NCBI RefSeq assembly: GCF_014287795.1
Contig: NZ_JACOON010000003.1
Span: 248,001 to 312,000 of the forward strand
Length of the DNA stretch: 64,000 nucleotides
Source of the DNA: Christensenella tenuis
GTDB lineage: Bacteria > Bacillota > Clostridia > Christensenellales > Christensenellaceae
Direction of reading: 5' to 3'
Shown here: positions 53,806-63,338 of the stretch, piece by piece
Numbering within the stretch: the stretch's first letter is position 1
How the letters are laid out: each line of letters opens with the position of its first letter
The notes under the pieces: generated by a model
Told to the model about the DNA's origin: nothing
Databases searched by the model: none
What the model saw: only the letters and a program-made list of their open reading frames with translations
Program-made: the position numbers and the translations under genes

Positions 53806-53821
53806 TACATAAATTTATGTA
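53806..53821. promoter_or_regulatory. 16-bp palindrome, possible operator
   Basis: TACATAAATTTATGTA is a perfect palindrome in AT-rich DNA upstream of the riboswitch. A similar inverted repeat, TTTTACA CTTA TGTAAAA, lies at 53872-53889. Both share the half-site TTTACAtaa/ttaTGTAAA. They could bind a dimeric repressor controlling the cobQ operon promoter. No regulator family can be named. Confidence 0.4.
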
Positions 53822-53965
53822 TTTTACAATAACACATATAATTGATATATGCATTGTAATTTTATATTCTTTTTTACACTTATGTAAAATAAAAAGTCAT
53901 TAGTCACAAATCCTCTTCTGTAGCAAACAGATTTTTCATAAAAATTTTCCTGTTATATGGTAAGA

Positions 53966-54106
53966 CGAATAAGGTAGCACTAAAAGTAATGAGCAACAGG
54001 ATACTAAAAGAATGAACCATCTTATATAAGAAAAAAGAGACATATTCACCGCAAAATTTCTGTTGCTCCTATAATATCGTTAGGGTATCAAAATGAGCCT
54101 TATTCG
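53966..54106. repeat. nested inverted repeats between cargo and transfer module
   Basis: Outer arms CGAATAAGG (53966-53974) and CCTTATTCG (54098-54106) enclose inner arms GAGCAACAG (53991-53999) and CTGTTGCTC (54060-54068). The spacing of the two pairs differs slightly on each side, so this is a two-step palindrome rather than one stem. It may be an origin-like or recombination site, or a small mobile remnant. The 53890-54246 stretch otherwise holds no gene I can support. Confidence 0.45.
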
Positions 54107-54220
54107 CTATTATTGCTCACTCTTGGAAACTATGGGCTTTATCATGCTTTCTGTTTTCCTCACTTCGTACCGCGTTATGAAATTTTCTCCAAAAGAAATC
54201 CTTATCCAATAACTATATTA

Positions 54221-54244
54221 GGGGCCTTACAGCGGCCCCTTTTT
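54221..54244. terminator. terminator-like hairpin at the end of the transfer module
   Basis: GGGGCC TTACAGC GGCCCC is followed by TTTTT on the plus strand and lies directly behind the stop of the NlpC/P60 gene, which is on the minus strand. It probably marks the end of the transfer operon even though its T-tract is on the other strand. Confidence 0.5.
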
Positions 54245-54246
54245 AA

Positions 54247-55827
54247 TTATACATGCGGCCTTGCATATAAAACAGGTTCTCCCTGTACAGATACCTCGCG
54301 ATATACAACACCGCCCGCCGATGGCGCCGCTTCAACCATCATGCCGTTTCCTGCATAGATCGCCACATGTCCAATCGCCATAAACCGGTCTTTTACCCGG
54401 CTGCTGTTCGGATAACTCCAAAAAATGAGGTCTCCGGGCAAAAGCTGGCTTGCGTCGATCACCTTATTGTTCTCCACGCAATACCGCGCCTGTTCTGCAG
54501 CCGTCCACGGTATCCCGATCCCCGCCTGTGCATACGCCCATTGTGTCAATCCCGAGCAATCGATGTAATTTCCCTGCCCGCGGAGTTCCATACTGTATGG
54601 ATCCCCTAATCTCGAGAGCGCGTATTCCACGATGGAGGTTCCGCGCGTACCGGGCGGTAATTTAGCTATGATTACAGAAATGTCCCCGTGTACCCCAGTA
54701 TCGACTGTTCCGATCCCGAGTTGCTTCCAAAGCGGTGTATTTTCCGCACTCATCAAAAATACAAGCGTTTCTTTTTGCTCCTCATTCATGTTGTATTTTT
54801 CTTCCATTTGGATCCACCGCATATTTGTCACACCAATATCGGCATAGGCTGTTGTTTGTCCGTCTGTATTTTGTGCCGTATAGGCAGAGACCGTGACCGG
54901 GTTCATTTCAAAAAACAAATCGCGCAGCTTGATCACATCTTCTTCTCCAAATGCTACCGCTCCTCGTCCTTCCGAAACATGTGTGACCGCATATACGGCG
55001 AGCACATCCCTCCAATTGTCTACACGGCCGCCCATATCTCCGGTGCTGCTTCCGTAATTCACTTCTACAATATATCCCTTTTCCTCATATTCCCGGCGCG
55101 TATCGCGTATCTGTGAAAACCATTCATTTTCTATCTCGCGTATCATATCACTCACCTGATTTGGGTTATCTGCGTTATTGGAGAAAAATATCCCTGCCGG
55201 TGAAGATGACAAGTCTGCCAATGCCATAATCACGATCACAACGATCAGAATCACGACCGCAATGACGGCAGCAGGCGCCAGCGCTATTTTAGAAACAGCC
55301 GCCGCGCTTTTTCCCACCGCTTGTATCCCTTTCCGTGCCACCGACACCGCGCCTTTTCCCGCTTTATTTTTCGCCGTCCTTACTGCTGTTCGTTTCATTT
55401 TCTGTTGGGCTGCTTTATGCGACTGTATCCGGCGCGCCTTATCAGCCGCTCCTTTTGGCGTTCTCAAGTCGTTCTCCATATCATAGCCTACTGCTGTTCT
55501 ATTGATCGACCGATTGCTTTCCCGTATCTTTCCGCACAGAAAGTTCTGTATCCCCCTGCCCGCCTGATCCAGCGCGTTTTCAGTATCCTCAGCCAATTCC
55601 TTTTGTACTGCCTGCTCCGGCTGTGAATCGTAGTGCTTGCGCGCCATCTTACGTGTTATAATAGAAAGAGCGGCCTGTGTATTTTGCAGGCCGCCCTTTC
55701 CCGTCCGCTTGGGGCGCAGTATTTCAAGCTCTTCCTCCCGGTTTCTCACATTCGGAGAGAGATTGGAATATCGTTTTCCGTTTTCGATCCCCTTTATAAT
55801 ATTCCTTGCCTGTTCGCTCTTATCCAA
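54247..55827 (-). CDS. NlpC/P60 cell-wall hydrolase of the conjugation machinery (CwlT/CD1108 type)
   Basis: 526 residues. A long basic cytoplasmic N-terminus (~1-180) precedes one membrane helix (~185-205, AAVIAVVILIVVIVIMALA). A middle region follows, then the C-terminal NlpC/P60 peptidase with the catalytic Cys in YIDCSGLTQWAYAQAG and His in MAIGHVAIYAGNG. It locally opens the cell wall for the conjugation channel. The start is TTG behind AGGAGGT, overlapping the VirB4 gene end by eight bases. Confidence 0.9.
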   Translation of the reverse strand: MDKSEQARNIIKGIENGKRYSNLSPNVRNREEELEILRPKRTGKGGLQNTQAALSIITRKMARKHYDSQPEQAVQKELAEDTENALDQAGRGIQNFLCGKIRESNRSINRTAVGYDMENDLRTPKGAADKARRIQSHKAAQQKMKRTAVRTAKNKAGKGAVSVARKGIQAVGKSAAAVSKIALAPAAVIAVVILIVVIVIMALADLSSSPAGIFFSNNADNPNQVSDMIREIENEWFSQIRDTRREYEEKGYIVEVNYGSSTGDMGGRVDNWRDVLAVYAVTHVSEGRGAVAFGEEDVIKLRDLFFEMNPVTVSAYTAQNTDGQTTAYADIGVTNMRWIQMEEKYNMNEEQKETLVFLMSAENTPLWKQLGIGTVDTGVHGDISVIIAKLPPGTRGTSIVEYALSRLGDPYSMELRGQGNYIDCSGLTQWAYAQAGIGIPWTAAEQARYCVENNKVIDASQLLPGDLIFWSYPNSSRVKDRFMAIGHVAIYAGNGMMVEAAPSAGGVVYREVSVQGEPVLYARPHV

Positions 55828-58150
55828 AATCGCCGACCTCCTCGATCTTCGTTGTCATGACGCGATACAGCTTCGTTTCCGTATCGATCCGGCCGTCAAA
55901 TGGGATCAAGGCGGAGCCGCAGCGCATCAATCCGCACCCCGCCGGCGCGTTCGTGATATACCCCATTTGCGTACTGGAGATGTCGAGCAGTTCTCCCAGC
56001 TCTTTGCGGTCTGCGTCCGATTGATTATACAGCATCAGAAATTCCGAATTGGAGAGCATGTCCCGTCCATATTCCGACCGCAGCAGCGATGAAACATTCT
56101 GACTTACTGAACAGATCAGGCAGCCGTATTTGCGCATCCTGCGGTAAAACGCGTCAAAAAATTTAGCAGTATATTCCTGACGGTACATCCACCAAAATTC
56201 ATCGATATATACCCAAGTGCGTTTTCCGAGCGAGCGGTTGAGCGCTACCCGGTTTTGGATCGCGTCCAGAACGATCGTCATGGCAAGTGGTTTCAGCTTT
56301 TCGCCCAGATCGCGGATATCATAACAAAGAAGCCGCGACGCTGTATCCACATTGGTGGGCTGCGCGAACATATTAAGGGAACCCAGCACATAAAGCTCGA
56401 GACATGCGGCAAGATCCCGCGCTTCATCTTCCGGTTGTTTCTTGATCAGCTCATATAAGTCTTTTAAGGTTGCCTGTCGTTTCCTGCGCCCGTTGAGCAC
56501 ATTTGTCAGGAGGCGGTGCGAGCACCGGTCTATGATCGTCTGCTGCTTTGGGCTCACATTGCCTTTCCCAACCGCCATTTCAACAAGTGTCAAAATAAAC
56601 TCACACTTTATTGCAACCGGATCGTCACCTTTCTCTACATACTGCATCATGTCCAGTGCATTGATATGCATTTTGGAACCTGCCGAAAGGTGAACGAACT
56701 CGCCTTTAAACAGATCGACTATGGGGAAGGCCTCCCTCTCGGGATCGAGAATGATGATATCATCTTCAGTGCCGAGGATCACATTTTCCATTTCCATTTT
56801 ATATCCCATCGACTTGCCGCTTCCGGTCAATCCAAGATAGACCGAATGCGGAGATTGGTTTTTGCGCCTGTCCGCGATGATAAGGTGCTTGGTCATTCGG
56901 TTCTGTCCGTAGCATATCCCGCCTTTGTCCCATATCTCCTGTGACACGAACGGCATAAGCGTCGAGACGTTTTCCGTTGTCAGCGTCCGCAGGGAATCCA
57001 TGTACCATAATCCATAAGGCAGAACAGTATTGAGCCCCTGTTCCTGCCGGTACATAGCCGTCTGGAACCGGCACATTTTCTGTTGGCCGATAGAGATCAG
57101 CGTTTCCGTATCGTTATCCAGTTCTTTCAGGGAATCCGCCATGTGGAATAAAGTGACCTGTGCCCAGACGATGCGTTGGTCATATTCCTTGATGAGCTTT
57201 ATAATATCCGTAAGTCCGTTGCGTTTTTCGTCCAGCCGCAGCGGGACAGTCGCGTTATAGTTCCCCTGTTCATTTGCTTTTTTAGTACTGTTGGCGATCT
57301 CTGTTTCTATGGAAAGCAGCTTGCGCTGTACTTTTTGTAAAGAGTCCTCTTTCGATTTAGAGATCATGTCGATAGACAGCATCATCTCTTTCGGTAAATT
57401 CATCAGTTCCATAATAAGCGTATCCTGCAGATCCGCAGGATATTCTCCCAAAAAAAGAACGCGTCCGTAACGTTCGCCTATCTTAAAATAATTGTCACGA
57501 AATTCCATACCGTCCGGCGCGATATAATCGCGTATAGTGTGGCCCCGTTTATGAAGCAACTCTTCCTCTAAACGAAACTGTTCTTCCTCCCCCGGGCGAA
57601 AAAAATCATGAAAGAATTTGAGCCGCTCAAGCGTCTCCAGCCGTTCGTATCTGCTGCCAATCTTTCCGAACGCGCTTCTAAGCGTGCTTTCCATACGTGT
57701 GAACCACGGTTGTGCATCTTCCGCTTTCCTGCGGTGCGTCGTGACTGTGACATACTTTTCCTGTGTGATATGATTCGTGCCTTCTGTCGCCCGGCGTCTG
57801 TTCATGGTATTGATCTCTTCCCTATATTCGTCAAATCCATCCTTCTTCATCGGCAGGTACAGTTCGCTTTCAAACGCCGCTTCCTTGACTTTCCGGTTCA
57901 CCAGTGTGACTTTCAATAGTTCGTCAATATCAAAAGCTTTGAGAAGCTCCTGATAACCAGCGAACAAAAATCTCTTTTCATCCGGCGCGGCTGCCTGATA
58001 GTTGATATCTGTAAAACTCCCCATCATAGAAAATTCCCCGTTATGCATGAAAATGCCGCCCGGAAAGACATCTTTGATCGGAATGCTTCTTTGTACAGAC
58101 TTCGGTCTTTTATATACCGGTTTGCTTTGTTTCGGTTTCCACGGTTTCAT
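55820..58150 (-). CDS. virB4: VirB4-like conjugation ATPase
   Basis: 776 residues. The C-terminal ATPase domain has Walker A in YLGLTGSGKSMGYKM, DIIILDPEREAFPIVD and Walker B in RTWVYIDEFWWMYR, the usual features of VirB4/TraE ATPases of Tn916/Tn1549-type elements. It energises assembly and operation of the type IV secretion channel at the membrane. Full length with no break seen. Confidence 0.95.
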   Translation of the reverse strand: MKPWKPKQSKPVYKRPKSVQRSIPIKDVFPGGIFMHNGEFSMMGSFTDINYQAAAPDEKRFLFAGYQELLKAFDIDELLKVTLVNRKVKEAAFESELYLPMKKDGFDEYREEINTMNRRRATEGTNHITQEKYVTVTTHRRKAEDAQPWFTRMESTLRSAFGKIGSRYERLETLERLKFFHDFFRPGEEEQFRLEEELLHKRGHTIRDYIAPDGMEFRDNYFKIGERYGRVLFLGEYPADLQDTLIMELMNLPKEMMLSIDMISKSKEDSLQKVQRKLLSIETEIANSTKKANEQGNYNATVPLRLDEKRNGLTDIIKLIKEYDQRIVWAQVTLFHMADSLKELDNDTETLISIGQQKMCRFQTAMYRQEQGLNTVLPYGLWYMDSLRTLTTENVSTLMPFVSQEIWDKGGICYGQNRMTKHLIIADRRKNQSPHSVYLGLTGSGKSMGYKMEMENVILGTEDDIIILDPEREAFPIVDLFKGEFVHLSAGSKMHINALDMMQYVEKGDDPVAIKCEFILTLVEMAVGKGNVSPKQQTIIDRCSHRLLTNVLNGRRKRQATLKDLYELIKKQPEDEARDLAACLELYVLGSLNMFAQPTNVDTASRLLCYDIRDLGEKLKPLAMTIVLDAIQNRVALNRSLGKRTWVYIDEFWWMYRQEYTAKFFDAFYRRMRKYGCLICSVSQNVSSLLRSEYGRDMLSNSEFLMLYNQSDADRKELGELLDISSTQMGYITNAPAGCGLMRCGSALIPFDGRIDTETKLYRVMTTKIEEVGDFG

Positions 58151-58151
58151 T

Positions 58152-58721
58152 TTAATTGTATGATCCTCCTATTCTTCCTGCTTCATTTCCCCAACAATCC
58201 CATCCTTCCGTCTCTGACCGTGCGAATAGTTCAATGGCGGGAATATCTTCTCCCATCAGTAATTTTATTTTTTCTCTGACGGCCAAAGGCTTCTCGCTAT
58301 GCTTTCCTAATGGCGCAATGATAAGCTGACTAATATTCGCCTGCTTCCTTTTGGGCTTCCCATGAGTGCCGAGCAGACAGCACTCCGAATTGCCACGTGT
58401 CCAATAGCCTAAACCGAGCACAAATTTATCTGTCTGCTTCGGATATGTTTTGAGCCATTGAAACGCAAGTGTCTTATATTCAAATCCCCACGCACGTATC
58501 ACCCGCAGACCTTCTAATAACATCGGATAAGTCACCCACAAAAAGAGAATACTATTTCCGGTAATAATGTCTTCTACGGGAAGATTACAAATATCACCCA
58601 AACTCATTGTTGGATAATGCTTCTCACAAGCTCCCCTGCATCCACGATTATCATATCGCCACGGTGGATCAGCATAAACGATCCCATATCTTTTATCTGT
58701 AGCAAAAATATCTGTAAAAAT
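58152..58721 (-). CDS. MT-A70 family adenine methyltransferase, no normal start codon
   Basis: About 189 residues. The motif YGIVYADPPWRYDNRG contains the catalytic DPPW of MT-A70 N6-adenine methyltransferases; later FLWVTYPMLLEGLRVI and GYWTRGNSECCLLGTHGKP are also typical. Such genes are common in conjugative elements and may protect DNA during transfer. No ATG, GTG or TTG lies in frame between the upstream stop and the conserved region. AGGAGG stands 9 bases before an ATT codon (58721, used here) and 6 bases before CTT, where related proteins tend to have Met-Ile-Phe. Translation may use ATT, or the start codon has been lost. Confidence 0.75.
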   Translation of the reverse strand: MFTDIFATDKRYGIVYADPPWRYDNRGCRGACEKHYPTMSLGDICNLPVEDIITGNSILFLWVTYPMLLEGLRVIRAWGFEYKTLAFQWLKTYPKQTDKFVLGLGYWTRGNSECCLLGTHGKPKRKQANISQLIIAPLGKHSEKPLAVREKIKLLMGEDIPAIELFARSETEGWDCWGNEAGRIGGSYN

Positions 58722-58725
58722 AAGC

Positions 58726-59082
58726 CTATTCCTCCTTTTTCCTTTTTGTGGAATATTCCTTTTCCGCAATAGCCTCGTATAAGGTATTTTCCGCAATATA
58801 CCAGCGTTTTCGGTGAGACAGCAGTTCACTTTCCAGCCATATCGCAAGGAAGCGCTCCAGTGACATTTTATGCGGCTTTGCAAATGCAAACAGGAAGCAC
58901 GGGAGTCCACAGCCGATCGCTAAATAGCTCGCTTCCTGTATCGAAAATAGTCTGGCAGCCCAAAAATATGCCGCTGCGGTGAGAATGATCCCAACCGCGC
59001 TCAATATAAGCTGCCGGGCTGTCATACCCGCCAAGATATTCTCCTCGTATTCTCCAATATCCGTAATTACTGACGTCTGCAT
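58726..59082 (-). CDS. PrgI family conjugation membrane protein
   Basis: 118 residues with two adjacent membrane helices (ARQLILSAVGIILTAAAYFW and ASYLAIGCGLPCFLFAFA) and a charged C-terminus. This is the size and layout of PrgI/TcpE-like proteins, which are channel components coded between VirB6- and VirB4-type genes. It starts two bases after the VirB6-like stop. Confidence 0.8.
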   Translation of the reverse strand: MQTSVITDIGEYEENILAGMTARQLILSAVGIILTAAAYFWAARLFSIQEASYLAIGCGLPCFLFAFAKPHKMSLERFLAIWLESELLSHRKRWYIAENTLYEAIAEKEYSTKRKKEE

Positions 59083-59084
59083 TG

Positions 59085-59966
59085 TTACACCCCCAACATT
59101 TCGCGTATCATACGGTTTGCCGATGTTACGATCGTCACCAGCATGATCGATTCGATCATCACCTGAAATATATAATTGATCATAGTATTCCAGTAAGTAA
59201 AATTGGGATTCGTATTTCCCGCCTCCCATGACGGAAAGATAAACGCGCTGCTCGATACTAAAGCTGAAAAAATAACGATGGCAAGCGCGATCACACAGAT
59301 CTCCATGCATACGGCTGCGTAGGCTTTCAAAAAATGTTTCCCGGTTTGGCTCGTTTCCGGACTCCCAAGAGAGGAAAGCGGGATCGGCGCCAATGCCGAA
59401 TAGATATATACACGGAAAAACCGCAAATATACTGACACTACAAGAATGATCCCGCAAAACCACATAATGAGATTCCCGATCAGTGCAAGCACGAACATCG
59501 GTATGCTCTGGAAGATCGCTCCAAGCCGTTCCCACCATGCCGCCTCCTGCATATTGTTTACTGCGTCGATCACTTCCTGCGGGACCTGCGCCGCCTGATA
59601 ATCCATCGAATTTTCGAATATCTGTGCATTGATCCCCAATGAGATATTGATCGCAAAATTTAGAATCTGGATACCATAATCGATCACCAGCTTCACGATC
59701 AGAAAACGGACGATCCACCCAATGACTTGCTGCAAGCTAAGGTCTTTAAAATTGCTCGTTGTCTTAAAAAATGTCATCAGGAAAAACAAAATAAGCAGCC
59801 CATATCCGATTCCCTGCATACCCCGGTTCACTTGTACGACTACATCCCACACTGCGCCTCCCCCAAAAGCATCCGGCGCAGTATCGAGCAGGGTCCGCAC
59901 ATCGGAAAAGCAGTTATTCAGGAATTGCTGACCCGATTGGATCAGCCATAATACACCGCTTTCCAA
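59085..59966 (-). CDS. VirB6-like conjugation membrane protein (TrsL type)
   Basis: 293 residues with about six membrane helices. Typical parts are FGGGAVWDVVVQVNRGMQGI near the N-terminus and YIYSALAPIPLSSLGSPETS in the last third, as in the TrbL/VirB6-like proteins of Gram-positive conjugative elements. It forms part of the inner channel. No ribosome binding site oddity is seen. Confidence 0.85.
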   Translation of the reverse strand: MESGVLWLIQSGQQFLNNCFSDVRTLLDTAPDAFGGGAVWDVVVQVNRGMQGIGYGLLILFFLMTFFKTTSNFKDLSLQQVIGWIVRFLIVKLVIDYGIQILNFAINISLGINAQIFENSMDYQAAQVPQEVIDAVNNMQEAAWWERLGAIFQSIPMFVLALIGNLIMWFCGIILVVSVYLRFFRVYIYSALAPIPLSSLGSPETSQTGKHFLKAYAAVCMEICVIALAIVIFSALVSSSAFIFPSWEAGNTNPNFTYWNTMINYIFQVMIESIMLVTIVTSANRMIREMLGV

Positions 59967-60006
59967 GTCTTACACCCCCTTTTCCATTCTGCTGGTTCAA
60001 ATTGTG

Positions 60007-60330
60007 TCATACTGCTACTCCAATCGCATCCAGTACAAAGCGGATACCTACCATGATCGCACCGCCCGCAAGAAACAGGATCGCGTTGGTGCGCTGCGAG
60101 GCGTCCTGGGACTTCAATGCAAGCGCAAGCTGCACCCCACCCCAAATAAGAGCGATCACGCCTACTACCGTTACAATGGAAAGAATGAATTCCACTAAAT
60201 TGTTCATCGCCTCGAGCGGATCCATTCCTTGTTGGATATCTACGGCAAATGCCGTTGTCGTAAAAGAAAAGGCGGTCAATAGGATGACCGCCATAATGAT
60301 GAATTTTTTGATTCGTTTCTTCTTATTCAT
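60007..60330 (-). CDS. Maff2 family (VirB2-like) small membrane protein
   Basis: 107 residues. A signal-like N-terminal helix (IIMAVILLTAFSFTTTAFA) is followed by a loop with GMDPLEAMNNLVEFILSIVT and two hydrophobic helices, with SQRTNAILFLAGGAIMVGIR. This is the Maff2/VirB2-like layout of Tn1549-type elements, a likely pilin-like or channel component. It lies between virD4 and the VirB6-like gene. Confidence 0.88.
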   Translation of the reverse strand: MNKKKRIKKFIIMAVILLTAFSFTTTAFAVDIQQGMDPLEAMNNLVEFILSIVTVVGVIALIWGGVQLALALKSQDASQRTNAILFLAGGAIMVGIRFVLDAIGVAV

Positions 60331-62062
60331 GTTCTCCTCCTGAAATTTGCTTTCGCGTTTCCTGCTGTTTTTCTCCCGCCCGTTTTTCCGCGTCCCTTTT
60401 AAAAATATATGGCGGTGCGCCTCCCTGCTGTGCGAGCCGGATATTCGGGTGCGTCATCAGGTCGTATTTTCGGTCAATGACAGGCTTTTCATTGGCGATA
60501 AATACAAGACAGTCTCTCCGGTCAAGTTCACGTACTTCCCCCGGCGTCATCAGTTCTCTGCCTGTTATATTGATGTTTGTATTCAGGCTGTTCGCGGATT
60601 TTCCATAGGTATCATAACGGATGGTCGCTTTGGAAAGTTCTTCCGAGATATATTTGTGTGTGCTTTGCTCATTTGTTCCGAGATAGACCATCACGTCGCA
60701 GCACCCGGTTATATTTTCCCAAGTGTCCTTGAACAATCCCTTGAGCTGCGCGATATTCTGGATTATGATATTCAGGCTGAAATTCCGGCTGCGGCAAGTG
60801 GAAAGCACCTTTTGTCCGCCGTCGTTCGCCTGACCGGAAGAGATCGATATGTTTGCGTATTCGTCCAGAATGAACCTCACATGACGCGGCAGCCTTCCGT
60901 CCGGCCTGCTGTCAGCGATATACTCCAGTTCCTGAAACATTTGTGTATAAAGCATACTCGCAAGCCAGTCAAAAGACGGATCACAGTCCGATGTAATGCA
61001 GAATAGCGCGACTTTTTTATCTGCCAGATCACTAAAATGCAGTTCATCTTCCGAGGTAAGATCGATCACTTCCTGTATCCCAAACACAGACAGCGCGACG
61101 CCTGTCATTACAAGTATGCTTTTGGCTGTTCTGCCCGCAGATAGCCGGTACATGTCGTATTGGCGGCAGGCTATATGATTTGGCTTTTCCCGTTTCAGTT
61201 CCTCAAACAGCATATCCAGCGGACTTTTACCTTTTTCGTCCTGCGGATTGACCGCATACCGCAGCATTTCAGCCATCATTGCAAAATTCTGCTCGTACTC
61301 CGGCGCTTCATACCACAGATAAAACATAAGAGCCTGAAGCAGGGCTATCTCCGCTTTCTCCCAAAACGGATCGGAATTGTGAGCGTCCTTTGGCGTAGTG
61401 TTCCGTATAAAGTTTGTGATCAGGGATATGACGTCGCTGTCTTTACGCAGATACCGGAACGGATTATACCGCATTGAATTTTTCATATCTATAAGGTTCA
61501 GAACGCGCACTTCATATCCCATTTTCTCCATTGCATATCCGACACTTCGAAGTGTTTCTCCTTTGGGATCGCACGATACATAGCTTATATCTCCTCCACT
61601 GAGTAATCCCGGAAAACAAAAGCCCCTGCTTTTACCGCTTCCACTCCCGCCGATCACCAAAATATTCAGGTTATGCTGATGCCGGTACATATCCAGCCCT
61701 ATCGCAAGATTTTGGGAAAGGATGATATTCTTCTCCTGCATATATTTTTTTTGCAGGAGCCTTATATTCGCAAAACCGGCATTGCCGTGCTCTTTTCCAT
61801 GCATATACGTTCCTGCGCGAAACAGATAATTGGAGAGCAATATGAGCCATATCACGATAGCTGCAATGATAAAAGCCGCCGTATGATCGGCGGCTCTGAA
61901 ATATACCGGGTTGGCGATATTCGCTATAAGGTTCTGCCGGAAGCGTTCAATGGGTTGATCCAGTTCATAGCTCATAGCAAGTTTTCCTGCAAACCAGATC
62001 ATTCCTCCCAGAAGCACGCTCCATAAGATCACGGAGGACTTTAAACTCTTTTTGTCTATCAC
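60323..62062 (-). CDS. virD4: VirD4-type coupling protein
   Basis: 579 residues. Two N-terminal membrane helices (~12-30, ~60-82) are followed by a TraG/VirD4 ATPase: Walker A in VIGGSGSGKSRGFCFPGL, DPKGETLRSVGYAMEKMG and Walker B in HVRFILDEYANI with SISSGQANDGGQ. It recruits the relaxosome to the type IV channel. It overlaps its neighbours by four to eight bases, as expected of a transfer operon. Confidence 0.95.
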   Translation of the reverse strand: MIDKKSLKSSVILWSVLLGGMIWFAGKLAMSYELDQPIERFRQNLIANIANPVYFRAADHTAAFIIAAIVIWLILLSNYLFRAGTYMHGKEHGNAGFANIRLLQKKYMQEKNIILSQNLAIGLDMYRHQHNLNILVIGGSGSGKSRGFCFPGLLSGGDISYVSCDPKGETLRSVGYAMEKMGYEVRVLNLIDMKNSMRYNPFRYLRKDSDVISLITNFIRNTTPKDAHNSDPFWEKAEIALLQALMFYLWYEAPEYEQNFAMMAEMLRYAVNPQDEKGKSPLDMLFEELKREKPNHIACRQYDMYRLSAGRTAKSILVMTGVALSVFGIQEVIDLTSEDELHFSDLADKKVALFCITSDCDPSFDWLASMLYTQMFQELEYIADSRPDGRLPRHVRFILDEYANISISSGQANDGGQKVLSTCRSRNFSLNIIIQNIAQLKGLFKDTWENITGCCDVMVYLGTNEQSTHKYISEELSKATIRYDTYGKSANSLNTNINITGRELMTPGEVRELDRRDCLVFIANEKPVIDRKYDLMTHPNIRLAQQGGAPPYIFKRDAEKRAGEKQQETRKQISGGEHE

Positions 62063-63315
62063 AGCTGTATCGCCTCCATCTCATTTCGGGTGGGGAGCAG
62101 GTCCTTTAACTCGGTTTTCTTCCCTGATATATCCTTTAGGATTTTTCCTTTCTCCCGGAACAACTGCTGTGCATCTTCTTTTGAATATTCTTCGAGATAG
62201 CTGAAATCTATCCGCCCGGCGTCGAGCCCATATTTAACGGAAAGCGCATAGGTCACACTATCTGCCCGGAAGCGGTTTGTTTCCCTTACATATTTTGTGC
62301 CCTGCTCTTTAAAACAACGGCCATAGATTGCTTCGCGCTGCAGCGCTTGAAACTCCTGTTCGGGCGTAAGTCCGCGTTTTAAAAATATCTTCTTCTCTTC
62401 CGGTGAAAACAGCGCGTCGTTCTCCAAATCGTCTTTCAATTCAGTAGGATACTTATGTTTAAACCGTTTATTTGCTTCGAAAAGTTCATCTTGTGTCAGT
62501 CGGTCAAAATATTTTCCGAATCCCACCGCTTTTCCGTTTGTATCCTGCACATCATACACCGTTGTTTCAATAAAATGCGTTTTTCCCGATTCCGTTTTAG
62601 CGGGACGTATAATTGTAATACCATGCGCGTCTTCCGCAACATTCCTGCCAATCTCATGCCACCTTGTTTTAGACATGACCATCGTTGCCTCCGGATACTG
62701 TTCATATATCTTTTCCTTGTTTCGCGCCGAGTAGTCGTATAGGACTGCCTGCATCTCCAGATAGGCCCTCCAGTTATCCGGCGTCAACGCTTCGCCGTCA
62801 CTCCGATTGATTGCTCCGATCGTTTCCCGGATTTGCTCTGTATCCATGTGGCTGATCACGCAATCCACCGGCGCCGCTTCTGCTTCCTCGAGCAATTCTC
62901 TGTTATGTTCCAACTTTTCAAGAGTGCTTTTCCGTATTCCCTCGACTGCAAACTCAGAAAGCGGCTTATCTGCCTCAACCAAATTCATTCGTTTGACGAT
63001 TTGATTGTATTTGGCAAGATCCCCACTCCTGAATATAACATCCGTCATATTTTGCTCCGGGTTTTCCGCTGTTGCATATAATATCCCATACTCCCTGACA
63101 TGGCTGACAAATTCGTCCATCCGTTCCTTCGGTATACTGCCAACCATATAGGATTCGCCTGTGCGCAAAAGTTTTTTCAATGGTATTTCTCCCATATATA
63201 CTTTATGCTTTTTGATTGCGGCGGCAAGAAATATTAAGATCTTTCCGCTGCCTTGTCCGATACGCAGCATAAATTCCATACCCTGAAAAATATACCGTCC
63301 TACTTCTCCTTCCAA
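62059..63315 (-). CDS. PcfB/DUF3801-like conjugation accessory protein
   Basis: 418 residues. The N-terminal ~120 residues match the DUF3801/PcfB pattern (KLLRTGESYMVGSIPKERMD, YGILYATAENPEQNMTDVIF, then RSGDLAKYNQIVKRMNLVE); PcfB helps link the relaxosome and the coupling protein. The remaining ~300 residues contain an unassigned region (EATMVMSKTRWHEIGRNVAE) that recalls ArdC-like domains carried by similar elements. The start is chosen at 63315, overlapping virD4 by four bases at the other end. Confidence 0.75.
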   Translation of the reverse strand: MEGEVGRYIFQGMEFMLRIGQGSGKILIFLAAAIKKHKVYMGEIPLKKLLRTGESYMVGSIPKERMDEFVSHVREYGILYATAENPEQNMTDVIFRSGDLAKYNQIVKRMNLVEADKPLSEFAVEGIRKSTLEKLEHNRELLEEAEAAPVDCVISHMDTEQIRETIGAINRSDGEALTPDNWRAYLEMQAVLYDYSARNKEKIYEQYPEATMVMSKTRWHEIGRNVAEDAHGITIIRPAKTESGKTHFIETTVYDVQDTNGKAVGFGKYFDRLTQDELFEANKRFKHKYPTELKDDLENDALFSPEEKKIFLKRGLTPEQEFQALQREAIYGRCFKEQGTKYVRETNRFRADSVTYALSVKYGLDAGRIDFSYLEEYSKEDAQQLFREKGKILKDISGKKTELKDLLPTRNEMEAIQL

Positions 63316-63338
63316 TTTTTATCACCTCAGATTCCGTC

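Noticed and set aside
54093..54213. A short plus-strand frame (about 40 codons) ending before the hairpin at 54221
   Set aside because: No ribosome binding site, no recognised motif, and it overlaps the nested inverted repeats.
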